In this document: positions 50,837-60,175 of the stretch, piece after piece
Position numbering within the stretch: position 1 is the stretch's first letter
How the letters are laid out: each line of letters opens with the position of its first letter
Notes under the pieces: generated by a model
Database searches by the model: none
Told to the model about the DNA's origin: nothing
The model's input: only the letters and a program-made list of their open reading frames with translations
Assembly (NCBI RefSeq): GCF_024345835.1
Contig: NZ_JAGQBW010000004.1
Location: 62,001 to 126,000, forward strand
DNA from: Synechococcus sp. HJ21-Hayes
Lineage (GTDB): Bacteria > Cyanobacteriota > Cyanobacteriia > PCC-6307 > Cyanobiaceae
Direction of reading: 5' to 3'
DNA: 64,000 bases
Position numbers and translations under genes: made by a program

Positions 50837-52090
50837 ATGGCGTTTCCCCCCACCGCTTCCGCCCTGTTGCAGCGGTTGAGGGATGTGCGGAGCCACAGCG
50901 AGGCCCTGATCGCCGGCCTGCAGCCGGAGGATCTCTGCCTGCAGGGCATGGTTGACTCGAGTCCGCCGAAATGGCACCTGGGCCACACCAGCTGGTTCTT
51001 CGAGGAATTCCTGCTCAAGGCACCGGAGCTGGCGCCTTTGATCCCTGGCTATGAGCCCGCCGATAACCGCTGGGGCTACCTGTTCAACAGCTACTACGAG
51101 GCGGTGGGCGCCCGGCACCCCCGGCCGCAGCGTGGCCTGCTCACCCGGCCGGCCATCGCCGCGGTACTGGCCTGGCGGCAGCGGGTCACGGCGGCGGCGG
51201 CAGAGCTGATCGAGCAACTGGAAGGCTGGGAGCCCAGCGCGGCCCAGCCCTGGCTGGAGCTGGTGGAGCTGGGGCTGCAGCACGAGCAGCAGCATCAGGA
51301 GCTGCTGCTGATGGACCTGCTGGATGGCTTCAGCCGCAACCCGCTGGAACCCACGGCCTTCGCCAGCGAGGATCCCAGCCAACCGGAGGCTCGCTACGAG
51401 GCCGTGGCGGCCGGCGAGAGCGAGCAACCCACCTGGCTGCAGCTGGCGGGGGGGCTGGTGGAGATCGGCCATCCAGGTGCTGGCGGCGGATTCCATTTCG
51501 ATAACGAGGGGCCCCGCCATCGCGTGTGGCTGGAACCCTTTGCCATCGCTTCCCACCTGGTGAGCAATGGCGCCTTCGAGGCCTTCATCGCCGATGGCGG
51601 CTACCGCCGCCCGGAGCTGTGGATGAGCGAGGGCTGGGCGGTGGTGCAGCAGCGGGGCTGGCAAGCGCCGCGCTACTGGCGCGGGGAGTGGGAGTTCAGC
51701 CTGGCGGGACGGCGCCCCCGCAGCCCCGCAGCGCCCGTGCGGCACCTGAGCTGGTTCGAGGCCGATGCCTATGCCCGCTGGGCCGGGGCGCGGCTCCCCA
51801 GCGAGGCGGAGTGGGAGCTGGCCGCAGCCGGTGGGGCCCTGTCCCAGGCCCATGGGGCCCTGTGGCAGTGGACCGCCAGCCCCTACAGGCCCTATCCCGG
51901 CTTCACGCCAGCGGCGGGGGCGGTGGGGGAATACAACGGCAAATTCATGACCTCCCAATTCGTGCTGCGAGGCAGCTGCTTCCTCACCCCGCCAGGCCAC
52001 GAACGCCTCAGCTACCGGAACTTCTATCCACCGGCGAGCCGCTGGATGGCGGCTGGCCTGCGCCTGGCACAGGGGGGATTCCCCCTGTGA
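50837..52090 (+). CDS. egtB: Ergothioneine biosynthesis sulfoxide synthase EgtB
   Basis: Iron(II)/O2 enzyme joining trimethylhistidine (hercynine) to a thiol donor. The N-terminal DinB-like half shows WHLGHTSWFFEEF and the ligand triad LQHEQQHQELLLMD. The C-terminal FGE-sulfatase half has GLVEIGH, DNEGPRHRVWLEPF, ARLPSEAEWELAAAGG and YNGKFMTSQFVLRGSC. Length 417. ATG start. It overlaps egtD (TGTGA), forming the first of four coupled genes. Confidence 0.93.
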   Translation: MAFPPTASALLQRLRDVRSHSEALIAGLQPEDLCLQGMVDSSPPKWHLGHTSWFFEEFLLKAPELAPLIPGYEPADNRWGYLFNSYYEAVGARHPRPQRGLLTRPAIAAVLAWRQRVTAAAAELIEQLEGWEPSAAQPWLELVELGLQHEQQHQELLLMDLLDGFSRNPLEPTAFASEDPSQPEARYEAVAAGESEQPTWLQLAGGLVEIGHPGAGGGFHFDNEGPRHRVWLEPFAIASHLVSNGAFEAFIADGGYRRPELWMSEGWAVVQQRGWQAPRYWRGEWEFSLAGRRPRSPAAPVRHLSWFEADAYARWAGARLPSEAEWELAAAGGALSQAHGALWQWTASPYRPYPGFTPAAGAVGEYNGKFMTSQFVLRGSCFLTPPGHERLSYRNFYPPASRWMAAGLRLAQGGFPL

Positions 52091-53085
52091 CGGGACGCCT
52101 CAGCACCCCTGAGCTGATCAACCTGCATCCGGCAGCGGCGGACATGCGGCGCCTGGTGCTCGAGGGCCTGAGCCGATCCCCCAAGCAGCTGCCGGCCTGG
52201 TTCCTCTACGACGCCGAGGGCTCGCGGCTGTTCGAGCTGATCTGCCAGCAGCCGGAATACAGCCTCACCACCACCGAAACGGCCCTGCTGGAGCGGGAGG
52301 CGCCGGCCATCGCCGCGGCCCTGGGGCCCGGCACCCTGGTGGAATTTGGGGCGGGCAGTGCCCGCAAGGTGAGTCCGCTGCTGGCGGCCATGCAAGCCGC
52401 CGCCCTGCGGCCGGCCTACGTGGCTCTGGACATCAGTGCCGAGCATCTGCAAGCCGCCTGCGGGCGGCTGCAACAGCGCCACCCCGAGGTGCCGATGCTG
52501 GGGGTGTGCTGCGACTACAGCCAGCTGGAGCAGCTGCCGGCCCACCCCCTGCTGAGCGGCACCGCCCACCTGGGCTTTTTCCCCGGCAGCTCCCTGGGCA
52601 ATTTCCAGCCGCACGAGGCCCAGGCCCTGCTGGCCCAGTTCCGGCGCCTACTGGGGCCCGGCGGCAAACTGCTGATCGGCATCGATCAGCCCAAACCCGT
52701 GGAGCGGCTGGAGGCCGCCTACGACGACGACGCTGGGGCCTCGGCAGCCTTCGCCTTCAACCTGCTGAACCGGCTGAATCGCGATCTGGAGGGAACGTTC
52801 GATGCCGAAGCTTTCCGCTACCGGGCCCGCTGGGTGGCGGAAGCCAGCCACATCGAAATGGCCCTAGTGAGCCAGCGGGATCACACAGTGAGAGTGGCGG
52901 GTGTGGCCTGGAGCTTCGCCGCCGGCGAGCCGCTGCTCACTGAAACCAGCGCCAAATACAGCCCGGCGGCCTTCCTGCACCTGGCGGCTGGCGCCGGCTG
53001 GCGCGCCCAGGCCCGCTGGAGCGACCCGGCCGAGGATCTATCGCTGCACCTGCTGGTACAGGCAGACTCGCCCCAGGAGCTTTGA
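52087..53085 (+). CDS. egtD: L-histidine N-alpha-methyltransferase EgtD
   Basis: Adds three methyls from SAM to histidine to give hercynine. 332 residues from a GTG start that overlaps the egtB stop (GTGA). Motifs: LPAWFLYDAEGSRLFE, EYSLTTTETALLERE, EFGAGSARKVSPLL for SAM binding, FFPGSSLGNFQPHEA and IGIDQPKPVERLEAAY. Also HTETSAKYS-like LLTETSAKYSPAAF. Together with EgtB this supplies the core of ergothioneine synthesis; EgtA, EgtC and EgtE are not seen nearby. Confidence 0.93.
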   Translation: MTGRLSTPELINLHPAAADMRRLVLEGLSRSPKQLPAWFLYDAEGSRLFELICQQPEYSLTTTETALLEREAPAIAAALGPGTLVEFGAGSARKVSPLLAAMQAAALRPAYVALDISAEHLQAACGRLQQRHPEVPMLGVCCDYSQLEQLPAHPLLSGTAHLGFFPGSSLGNFQPHEAQALLAQFRRLLGPGGKLLIGIDQPKPVERLEAAYDDDAGASAAFAFNLLNRLNRDLEGTFDAEAFRYRARWVAEASHIEMALVSQRDHTVRVAGVAWSFAAGEPLLTETSAKYSPAAFLHLAAGAGWRAQARWSDPAEDLSLHLLVQADSPQEL

Positions 53086-53089
53086 AGCC

Positions 53090-53332
53090 ATGTCCCGCGA
53101 AGACCAGCGCCGCGCCGTGCGCGCAATGCGCGAGGGCCTGATCAGCCAGCTGGAAGAGCTCTATGGGGCAGCCTTCGAAACGCTCGCTAGCCAGGAACTG
53201 GGCGAAGGCGGCATCGCGCGGCTCACCCAGCTGCTGCTGCGCTCCCGCGAAGCCGCCATCACGCCCCTACAAGAAGAGATCGAAGCCCCGCTGATCACCC
53301 GGGCGCCCGACCAGGCCGGCCAGGGGCTGTGA
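53090..53332 (+). CDS. Hercynine metabolism small protein
   Basis: 80 residues, mostly helical, MSREDQRRAVRAMREGLIS at the start and ITRAPDQAGQGL at the end. It matches the small-protein family found next to egtB/egtD in cyanobacteria (family called hercynine metabolism small protein, by recall). No catalytic motif. Sits 4 bases after egtD and overlaps the next gene (GTGA). Function unknown: a partner or regulator of the pathway is likely from context. Confidence 0.72.
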   Translation: MSREDQRRAVRAMREGLISQLEELYGAAFETLASQELGEGGIARLTQLLLRSREAAITPLQEEIEAPLITRAPDQAGQGL

Positions 53333-53835
53333 GCAGCAGCTGGTTCGAGCAGCTGGAGGCCCAGCTGGAGCGCCAACTGGAGGCCTTTCTGCAGGCGAAT
53401 CCGGCCCAGGAGGCCCTGCTACAGGAACAGGAGCAACAGGAACGCCAGCAGCGCCTCAAGCAGCAACGGCTGGACCTACAGCAACAGGCGGAACACACCC
53501 GTACTGGCCTGCTGCAACTGGCCAACGACATTGCCCAGTGGCAACAGCGGCTCCAACGGGCCCAGGCGGCCGGTGCCACAGACCTGGCCCAGCGCGCGGA
53601 AGCCCACGTGCACCAGCTGATGGCCCAGGGCCGCGACCGCTGGCAGGCCCTGGGCGCCCTCGGCCACCAATTCCGCCAGGTGGAAGGGGAACTGGAGCAG
53701 CTGGCCCAGGCCAGGCCGGCCCCCCCACAGGCTACGAGCGCGGGAGTTGAACCAGACCTGAATCAGGCCTGGGCCGCCTTTGAAGCGGAACAGGAGCTGG
53801 AGCAGCTGCGCCGTGCCCAGGGGCCGGGCTCCTGA
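53329..53835 (+). CDS. Hercynine metabolism coiled-coil protein
   Basis: 168 residues dominated by a long Gln/Glu/Leu-rich coiled coil (about 5-75 and 85-125, for example EQEQQERQQRLKQQRLDLQQ), then a Pro/Ala linker and a short C-terminal helix. GTG start overlapping the previous stop. It resembles the cyanobacterial hercynine metabolism family that always travels with egtB/egtD (by recall). No enzyme motif; may be a scaffold or, because of its resemblance to PspA/IM30-style coils, a membrane-associated assembly. Fourth gene of the operon. Confidence 0.72.
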   Translation: MSSSWFEQLEAQLERQLEAFLQANPAQEALLQEQEQQERQQRLKQQRLDLQQQAEHTRTGLLQLANDIAQWQQRLQRAQAAGATDLAQRAEAHVHQLMAQGRDRWQALGALGHQFRQVEGELEQLAQARPAPPQATSAGVEPDLNQAWAAFEAEQELEQLRRAQGPGS

Positions 53836-53902
53836 TCCAGGGTGGGGACATCGCGCCCAGCACTGTGCAGGCCGCTCCCACAACTCCCCTGCTGCCCCAC
53901 CG

Positions 53903-54706
53903 ATGGGTTTCCTGCTCTCCAAGCTGCTACCACTGCTGCTCTATCCCCTCGGGCTGGGGCTATTGCTGCAGCTGGCGGGCCAGGGCGCTGCCGCACGCCA
54001 GCGGAGGTGGGGCCCCTGGCTGAGTGGGGCTGGCCTGGCCCTGCTGTGGCTGGCCTCCATGCCCTTGATCAGCCGGCAGCTGATCTGGGGCCTGGAGGAA
54101 CGCAGCGCAGACCTCACCCCCGCCGTGCTGCCCAAGGCCAATGCGGTGGTGGTGCTGGGGGGCGGCCTGCGCCCAGGCCTGGCCCCACGGACAGGTGTGG
54201 AGGTGGCTGAGGGGGGCGACAGGCTGCTCATGGGTCTGCGGCTGTTGCGCCAAGGCAAGGCACCCCTGCTGGTGGCCAGCGGCGGGCGGGTGAGTTTCAC
54301 CCGTGGCGACCCTGCTCCCCCGGAAGCGCACTGGGCCCGGGATCTGGCCCAGGAGTTGGGGGTGCCGGCCGAACAGATCCTGCTGAACCCCAACTCCCGC
54401 ACCACGGCAGAAGAAGCAAGGGATATCGGCCAACTGGGCAGCCGCCGCGGTTGGACGCGGGTGCTGCTGGTCACCAGCGCCTTTCACATGCCCCGGTCCC
54501 TGGCCAGCTTCCAACAGCGCAGCGGCCTGGAGGTGGTACCTGTGGCCTGCGACTACCAACTACCCAGCCGCGCCAACTACGGGGAACCCACCGCTGGCAG
54601 CGTGCTCAAGAGTTTGCTGCCGGATGCCGAATTCCTCTACCTGAGCACCGTGGCCCTCAAGGAACACATCGGCTTGGCGGCCTACCGCCTCAAGGGATGG
54701 TCTTGA
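53903..54706 (+). CDS. YdcF/ElyC-family protein (DUF218)
   Basis: 267 residues. Two membrane helices at the N-terminus (LPLLLYPLGLGLLLQLAG and GAGLALLWLASMPLI), then the DUF218 domain with NAVVVLGGGLRPG, PLLVASGG, NSRTTAEEARDIG and LLVTSAFHMPRSLASFQ. E. coli relatives ElyC and SanA act in envelope integrity and peptidoglycan precursor metabolism. ATG at 53903, 67 bases after the coiled-coil gene, so it may be an independent unit. Confidence 0.85.
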   Translation: MGFLLSKLLPLLLYPLGLGLLLQLAGQGAAARQRRWGPWLSGAGLALLWLASMPLISRQLIWGLEERSADLTPAVLPKANAVVVLGGGLRPGLAPRTGVEVAEGGDRLLMGLRLLRQGKAPLLVASGGRVSFTRGDPAPPEAHWARDLAQELGVPAEQILLNPNSRTTAEEARDIGQLGSRRGWTRVLLVTSAFHMPRSLASFQQRSGLEVVPVACDYQLPSRANYGEPTAGSVLKSLLPDAEFLYLSTVALKEHIGLAAYRLKGWS

Positions 54707-54709
54707 ACA

Positions 54710-54973
54710 TCAACCTTTGGGGGCCGGGGGCACCAAACTCACGCCCTCGGGTGGTGGCGTGGGATCAGGATCGGCGATCAACATGTGCTGGAGCACGATT
54801 TCGGGGCGCTCACTGTCGCGCCAGCGGATGCGATAGGCCGGCATTTTGGTGCCACGGCTGGTGGTCTGCTCCACCGGTTCCATCACCCAACCCCGACGGG
54901 AACGACCCTGCGGGTTGCGCTTGACCACTGCATCCGCATGTTTGAAGCGGAAACCGACGCGCTCACCACTCAT
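54710..54973 (-). CDS. Small conserved hypothetical protein
   Basis: 87 residues, basic, MSGERVGFRFKHADAVVKRN at the start and a Pro-rich end (PDPTPPPEGVSLVPPAPKG). The core (GWVMEPVEQTTSRGTKMPAY followed by RIRWRDSERPEIVLQHML) looks like an SH3-like small barrel. I do not recognise the family. 44 bases after lysS on the same strand, ends 3 bases from the ydcF stop. Confidence 0.6.
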   Translation of the reverse strand: MSGERVGFRFKHADAVVKRNPQGRSRRGWVMEPVEQTTSRGTKMPAYRIRWRDSERPEIVLQHMLIADPDPTPPPEGVSLVPPAPKG

Positions 54974-55017
54974 GGAATCGTGAACCCCGGATGGGGGAGA
55001 TTGCCTACTAGGGTCGA

Positions 55018-56568
55018 TTATCCCATTGCGGCGGCCACGGTCTGTGTGCCGGCACCGGTATCGGAGCGGATCTCCTGCCGGGCTTCGGGTTTGAGCAGCG
55101 GAAACGCGATCACATCGCGGATCGAAGGGCTGTCGGTGAGCAGCATCACCAGGCGATCGATCCCGATGCCCAAACCTCCCGTGGGGGGCATGCCCACCTC
55201 CAGGGCCTGGAGGAAGTCCTCGTCCACCTGCTGGGCCTCGTCATCCCCGGCGGCCTTGCGGGCCTGCTGGGCCTCCAGGCGCTGGCGCTGATCCACCGGA
55301 TCGATCAGTTCACTGAAGGCATTGGCAGTTTCGCGGCCCACGATGAACAGCTCAAAGCGCTCCACCATCCCTGGCTTGCTGCGGTGGGCCCGGGCCAGGG
55401 GCGAGTTCTCCACGGGGTAATCGATCACGAAGGTGGGCTGAATCAACTCCGCCTCTACCCGCTGCTCGAAGGCCTCCACCAGCAACCGACCCACCGAATC
55501 CGCCAGGGCAGGCACCTCCAGCCCCTGGGCCCGCATCGCCGCGGCCGCCTCCTCGCGGGAGGTGAAGACAGTGAAATCCAGGCCAGTGGCGGCCTGCACC
55601 AGCTCATGCATGGTGGCCCGTCTCCAGGGGGGCGCCAGATCAATGTCCGTGCCCTGGTAGCTGATCTGGGTGGAGCCGCACACCTGCTGGCACACATGGG
55701 CAATCAGCTGCTCCGTGAGCTCCATCATGTCGGTGTAATCGGCATAGGCCTGGTAGATCTCCACCGAGGTGAACTCGGGGTTGTGGCGCGTGCTCACCCC
55801 CTCGTTGCGGAAGATCCGGCCCAGCTCGTACACCCGCTCAAAGCCACCCACCACAAGCCGCTTGAGGTGCAGCTCGGTGGCGATGCGCAGGGTGAGGGGC
55901 AGATCCAGGGTGTTGTGGTGGGTTTCAAACGGCCGGGCATCGGCACCGCCCGGCACGCTTTGCAACACCGGCGTTTCGATCTCCAGAAACTCGCGCTCAT
56001 CCAGCCAACGGCGCATCGCACTCACCGCCACGGCCCTGCGCCGGAAGGTTTCGCGAGTGTGGGGCGACACGATCAGATCCAGGTAGCGCTGGCGATAGCG
56101 CTTCTCCACGTCCGCCAGGCCGTGCCACTTATCGGGCAGGGGCTGGAGCGATTTGGTGAGCATGGTCCAGCCCTTCACCTTCACCGACAGCTCACCGCGA
56201 TCGGTGCGGCGCAAGCTGCCCTGCACGCCGATCAGGTCGCCGGCATCCACCAGGGAGGTGAGGTGGGCAAAGGCCTCGGGATCCTCCGGCATGGAAGCCT
56301 GGAGGGTGGCCTTCTCAATGAACAGCTGGATCGGACCGGTTTCATCCGCCAGGGTGAAGAAAGCGAGCTTGCCCATCACCCGACGGGTCATCACCCGGCC
56401 GGCCACGGCCACGACCACATCGCACTCCTCACCGTTGGCCAGGTCGGCGTGGGCCTGTTGCAAGGCCGCGTTGCGGTGACTGGGCTCGAAACGTAGGCCA
56501 TAGGGTCCCTGACCCAGGGCAGCCAGGGCCTTGCCTTTCTCCAGGCGGGTGTCACGCAGCTCCGACAA
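55018..56568 (-). CDS. lysS: Lysyl-tRNA synthetase, class II
   Basis: 516 residues. N-terminal OB-fold anticodon domain ([19 protein letters not shown]), then class II motifs: motif 2 [20 protein letters not shown], and motif 3 [23 protein letters not shown] start at 56568 (TTG TCG GAG CTG). Follows rpaB by about 36 bases and precedes a small unknown. Confidence 0.95.
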   Translation of the reverse strand: MSELRDTRLEKGKALAALGQGPYGLRFEPSHRNAALQQAHADLANGEECDVVVAVAGRVMTRRVMGKLAFFTLADETGPIQLFIEKATLQASMPEDPEAFAHLTSLVDAGDLIGVQGSLRRTDRGELSVKVKGWTMLTKSLQPLPDKWHGLADVEKRYRQRYLDLIVSPHTRETFRRRAVAVSAMRRWLDEREFLEIETPVLQSVPGGADARPFETHHNTLDLPLTLRIATELHLKRLVVGGFERVYELGRIFRNEGVSTRHNPEFTSVEIYQAYADYTDMMELTEQLIAHVCQQVCGSTQISYQGTDIDLAPPWRRATMHELVQAATGLDFTVFTSREEAAAAMRAQGLEVPALADSVGRLLVEAFEQRVEAELIQPTFVIDYPVENSPLARAHRSKPGMVERFELFIVGRETANAFSELIDPVDQRQRLEAQQARKAAGDDEAQQVDEDFLQALEVGMPPTGGLGIGIDRLVMLLTDSPSIRDVIAFPLLKPEARQEIRSDTGAGTQTVAAAMG

Positions 56569-56604
56569 GGGTCCAGGGGCTCAATTGGGGCCCATCCTGC
56601 AGGA

Positions 56605-57411
56605 TCAGCCGGCCGCCGCCGCCATGCCGGCATCGCCCATCCGCTGGGAGGCGTAGCCGGTGCCACGCACCGTGAGGATCAGCTCAGGATTGCGAGGATC
56701 GGGCTCAAGCTTGCCCCGCAGACGCGCCACGTACACGTCCACCACTCGGAGATCGGCGGCGCGACGCGGCGGGTAGCCCCAGAGCTGCTCGAGGATCTCG
56801 GCACGGGGCACCACCCGACCAGGATCGCGGAACAGCAACTCGAGCAGGCTGAATTCGGTGTAGGTGAGGCCGATGCGCTCGCCGTCGCGGGTCACCTGAC
56901 GGCGGTTGGTGTCCACCACCAGATCCCCCACCCGCAGCACCCCCTGGCCCGCCGGCACATCCCGGGGTTCGGCACCAGCCGAGCCGCGGCCCACCCGGCG
57001 CAGGATCGTGGCGATGCGGGCCTCCAACTCCTTGGGGCTGAACGGCTTGGGCAAGTAATCGTCGGCACCGAGATCCAGGCCGGCAACCCGCTCGGCAATG
57101 GCATCGAGGGCCGAAAGGAAGATGATCGGCACACAGGATTCAGCCCGCAGCCGGCGACACACGGCGAAGCCATCCAGCTTCGGCAGCATCACATCCAGCA
57201 CGACGAGATCGGGCTGCTCCTTGTGAAACAGGGCCAGGGCCTCTTCGCCATCTTGGGCGCAAACCACCCGGTAACCCGCCAACTGCAGGCGCATCACCAG
57301 AACCCGCCGCACGGCCGCCTCGTCGTCGACGACGAGCAAGGTGGCGCGATGCTCCCCTGGAGATCCCCCCTGTTCGGCTTCACCCAGCCGTGGCTGGTCC
57401 TCCAGGGGCAT
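56605..57411 (-). CDS. rpaB: OmpR-family response regulator RpaB
   Basis: About 268 residues. Receiver domain: LLVVDDEAAVRRVL, phospho-acceptor Asp in LVVLDVMLPKLDGFAVC, and DYLPKPFSPKELEAR. C-terminal winged helix: LTYTEFSLLELLFRDPGRVV, WGYPPRRAADLRVVDVYVARL and LILTVRGTGYASQRM. This matches RpaB, which binds HLR1 sites and controls high-light genes including photosystem I genes such as psaC. ATG at 57411 used; a GTG two codons earlier (57417) is possible. Heads the rpaB-lysS operon. Confidence 0.9.
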   Translation of the reverse strand: MPLEDQPRLGEAEQGGSPGEHRATLLVVDDEAAVRRVLVMRLQLAGYRVVCAQDGEEALALFHKEQPDLVVLDVMLPKLDGFAVCRRLRAESCVPIIFLSALDAIAERVAGLDLGADDYLPKPFSPKELEARIATILRRVGRGSAGAEPRDVPAGQGVLRVGDLVVDTNRRQVTRDGERIGLTYTEFSLLELLFRDPGRVVPRAEILEQLWGYPPRRAADLRVVDVYVARLRGKLEPDPRNPELILTVRGTGYASQRMGDAGMAAAAG

Positions 57412-57567
57412 GTCCACAACAGGGGATGAAGAAGCGCAACGATACCTCTCAAGATGGACGTCAAGTCGCCCAAACCGCCTGGAAACAGGCCCCGAAGCGT
57501 CACTCTTAACGATTTCTTCGGAGTCAATTAAAAATCGCGAGCGCCCATTGCGGTGGCCGGGGGCTGC

Positions 57568-58917
57568 TCAGTGATGTTGCACAGCGTGCTGCTGGGCAGC
57601 CTCAGGCCACCGCCCCCCCGCATAGGCATTCCACTGGCGCTCGGCCTCCGCCAGCGCCCGATCGCTGCTGATCTGGCCGAGCATGGCCCGCTGCAGCTGG
57701 GTGTACACAATCGCCTGTAGACGTTTCACACCGGGGCTGGCGGGCACCAGCACCCGGGCGCGGCCAAGGGTGTCGGCGGAGAGCAGCCGGGCCTGCTGCA
57801 CCAGCGCCTCCGCCGGCTGGGCGAGCCGCTCGCGTCGCAGCTGCAGCTCCAGCTGCTGCAGGGCACCAGCGGACGACGGCAACACCCGCGCCTGCTCCGC
57901 GAAACGGGCCTGGTTGGCGGCGTTGGTGAGGAACAGGGCAAAGCTGGCAGCCGGCTTGGGCAGCCGGCTCTGTTGGGGCCCCGCCAGGGTCATCACCGCC
58001 ACATTGGCCTGGCCATCGCTGCCGGTAATCGGCGGGAAGGGGCGGGTGGCGGCCGCAATGCCGGGGGCGTTGGTCTGGATGCTGCGCAGGAACTCGGCCC
58101 CGCTGCCCACCTGGGCCAGCTCACCGCTCTGATACAGCTCGATAGCCCGGCGATAGCCCTGACTCACCACCTCCCGGGGTAGCAGGCCGCGGCGGTAGAG
58201 ATCGGTCCAGAAGGCGAAGGCGTGGCGCCCGGCGGGACTGTTGAAAGCGGCGCGCTGACGTTCATCCAGCAGCGTCACCCCCATCTGCACCAGGGTTTCC
58301 AACAGCTCAGCCGAGTCGTCCGGCACCACCGTGACGAACAGGGCGTAGCGGCCGGTGCGGCGCTTCACCGCCTCGGCGTAGGCCGGCAACTCCTGCCAGG
58401 TGCGGGGCGGAGCGCTATATCCAGCCTTGGCGAGCAGGGACGTGTTGGCCAGGGTGATCCGGGCCGTGAGGTACCAGGGAATGGCGTATTGCTGGGGGGC
58501 GCCATCGGGGCCGGCGCTGCGGCCCGCCTGCCAGATCTGCGGCAGATAGCCGGAGGCCGCCGCTGGAGGCAGCACCGGATCCAGGGGCAGCAGCCCACCC
58601 TTGCTTGCCAGGTTGGCGGCAAACAGGGGGTTGAGGTTCACCACATCGGGCGCCGTGCGCGCAAACACCGCCGCCAGCAGCTTGCGCTCCACCGAGCCCC
58701 AGGGCACGTCGGTCCACACCACGTCGTAGCCGGGGTTCTGGCGCTCCCACTCAGCGATCACCCCCTGGATGTAGCCATTGAATTTGGGGGCCAGATCCAG
58801 GGTCCAGAACTGGATCTGCTTCGGCTCTGCCTGGGGCGCCCGGCAGCCCGCCAGCAGCAGGGCAAGGCCAGCGGCAGCACCCGCCAGCCAACGGCGCCGC
58901 GATATCAGATGCGCCAT
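57568..58917 (-). CDS. Extracellular solute-binding lipoprotein (sugar ABC type)
   Basis: About 449 residues with twin-arginine-like start MAHLISRRRWLAGAAAGLAL and lipobox LLAGC, so a lipid-anchored periplasmic protein. Family 1 solute-binding domain: QIQFWTLDLAPKFNGYI, DVVNLNPLFAANLASKGG, QQYAIPWYLTARI and FPPITGSDGQANVAVMTLAG. Usually part of a sugar ABC importer, but no permease or ATPase is nearby. The start region overlaps the mreD stop (ATG 58923 or 58917), placing it as fourth gene of the mre operon. Confidence 0.82.
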   Translation of the reverse strand: MAHLISRRRWLAGAAAGLALLLAGCRAPQAEPKQIQFWTLDLAPKFNGYIQGVIAEWERQNPGYDVVWTDVPWGSVERKLLAAVFARTAPDVVNLNPLFAANLASKGGLLPLDPVLPPAAASGYLPQIWQAGRSAGPDGAPQQYAIPWYLTARITLANTSLLAKAGYSAPPRTWQELPAYAEAVKRRTGRYALFVTVVPDDSAELLETLVQMGVTLLDERQRAAFNSPAGRHAFAFWTDLYRRGLLPREVVSQGYRRAIELYQSGELAQVGSGAEFLRSIQTNAPGIAAATRPFPPITGSDGQANVAVMTLAGPQQSRLPKPAASFALFLTNAANQARFAEQARVLPSSAGALQQLELQLRRERLAQPAEALVQQARLLSADTLGRARVLVPASPGVKRLQAIVYTQLQRAMLGQISSDRALAEAERQWNAYAGGRWPEAAQQHAVQHH

Positions 58918-58922
58918 GGCCA

Positions 58923-59420
58923 TCAACCCCGCAGCGACGCCACCTGGCGCCAGCGCAACAACAACAACGAGCAGATCATCGGAGCCAGAAGTGCGGTGAG
59001 CAGGGTCTGCACCAAGAGGATGTGGAGGCCGGCCTGCGGCCATTGGCCCTGGAGCTGGAACTGCAGCAGCAGGCTGCCCCCCAGGGCCAGGCTGCCCAAC
59101 AACGCCAGCAGCCCCAGACTGAAACTGCGCTCAATCGGGGCCCCGAGCCGGCCCAGCCGGCCCCACCACCAGCCGAGCAGCAGCAGCACTGGCACCTCCG
59201 TGACATCGCCCAAGTGGAGCGCATCCAGCACCAGACCCAGGGACAGGCCAGCAATGGCACCAGAGCGAGGGCCATCCACCAAGGCCCAGGGCAACAGCCA
59301 CAGCACCGCCCAACTGGGAGCCACCCCAGCGATCTTGAGGAAGCCGGGGGAGGCCAGGGTCAGCAGCGGTACCGCCAGACCCGTGGCCCCACACCAGCGC
59401 TGGCGATGCAGCACACCCAT
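58923..59420 (-). CDS. mreD: Rod shape-determining protein MreD
   Basis: 165 residues, five or six membrane helices, with WLLPWALVDGPRSGAIAGLSLGLVLDAL typical of MreD (seen in parts: AIAGLSLGLVLDALHLGD). Works with MreC and MreB in the elongasome. Third gene of mreBCD; 3 bases after mreC. Overlaps the downstream lipoprotein start. Confidence 0.82.
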   Translation of the reverse strand: MGVLHRQRWCGATGLAVPLLTLASPGFLKIAGVAPSWAVLWLLPWALVDGPRSGAIAGLSLGLVLDALHLGDVTEVPVLLLLGWWWGRLGRLGAPIERSFSLGLLALLGSLALGGSLLLQFQLQGQWPQAGLHILLVQTLLTALLAPMICSLLLLRWRQVASLRG

Positions 59421-59423
59421 GGT

Positions 59424-60170
59424 TCAGCGGGCACTCCGAGTCACCACCTGCACCCAGTCCACCGCATCCACGGGGGCACTGAGTTGCACCACGGCATCGG
59501 GGGCCGGCACCTGCTGCTCATCCACCGACTGCACCACCCCCACGGTGATGTTGGGCGGCACCAGGGTGCTGGCGGGGGAGGTGGTCACCACGTCGCCGGG
59601 ACGCACACCGGTGTCCTTATCCAGGAACTGGAGCTTGGGCCTTGGGGTGCCGAGGCCCGTGAGCAAGCCATGGCGCTGAGTGCGGGCCACCCACACCCCC
59701 AGGCGACTGGAGGGGCTAGTGAGCAAGGCCACCCGCGCCGTGGTGGGCGTGACACTGGCCACCCGGCCGAGCATGCCGCCAGGAGCCAGCACGGCATCCC
59801 CGGGGGCCACACCATCGAGGCTGCCCTTGCCCAGCTCCAGCTGCTGCCACCAGCCACCGCTGTCGCGGGAGATCACAGCGGCGCTGAGCTTCGCCCCAGG
59901 GGCGCGATCGAGGGCTAGCAAACCGCGCAGGCGCACATTGTCCTGCTCCAACTGGGTGAGGCGCGACTGGTCAGCGAGCTGCTTGGCGGAACGCAGCCAC
60001 TCGGACTGGGCCGACCCAGGCCAGAAGGGGCGACTCAACAGGGCATAGGCATCGGCAACGAACGCCCCCTTGCTCAGCCGCACCCCCACCAGGGCCAGGA
60101 GCAGCAACCACCAGGGCCAGGCCTGAATGAGCTTGTGCAACGTGGGGACGCGGGGCAAGCGCCCGTTCAT
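59424..60170 (-). CDS. mreC: Rod shape-determining protein MreC
   Basis: 248 residues. One N-terminal membrane helix (WWLLLLALVGVRLS), a coiled coil around LTQLEQDNVRLRGLLALD, and a periplasmic beta-barrel with VISRDSGGWWQQLELGKGS, VLAPGGMLGRV and VRPGDVVTTSP. It bridges MreB to periplasmic wall enzymes. Located 5 bases after mreB. ATG at 60170. Confidence 0.92.
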   Translation of the reverse strand: MNGRLPRVPTLHKLIQAWPWWLLLLALVGVRLSKGAFVADAYALLSRPFWPGSAQSEWLRSAKQLADQSRLTQLEQDNVRLRGLLALDRAPGAKLSAAVISRDSGGWWQQLELGKGSLDGVAPGDAVLAPGGMLGRVASVTPTTARVALLTSPSSRLGVWVARTQRHGLLTGLGTPRPKLQFLDKDTGVRPGDVVTTSPASTLVPPNITVGVVQSVDEQQVPAPDAVVQLSAPVDAVDWVQVVTRSAR

Positions 60171-60175
60171 GGGGT

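Noticed and set aside
50759-52000. Upstream extension of the cysteine synthase frame
   Set aside because: Antisense to egtB and without PLP-enzyme similarity; start set at 50758.
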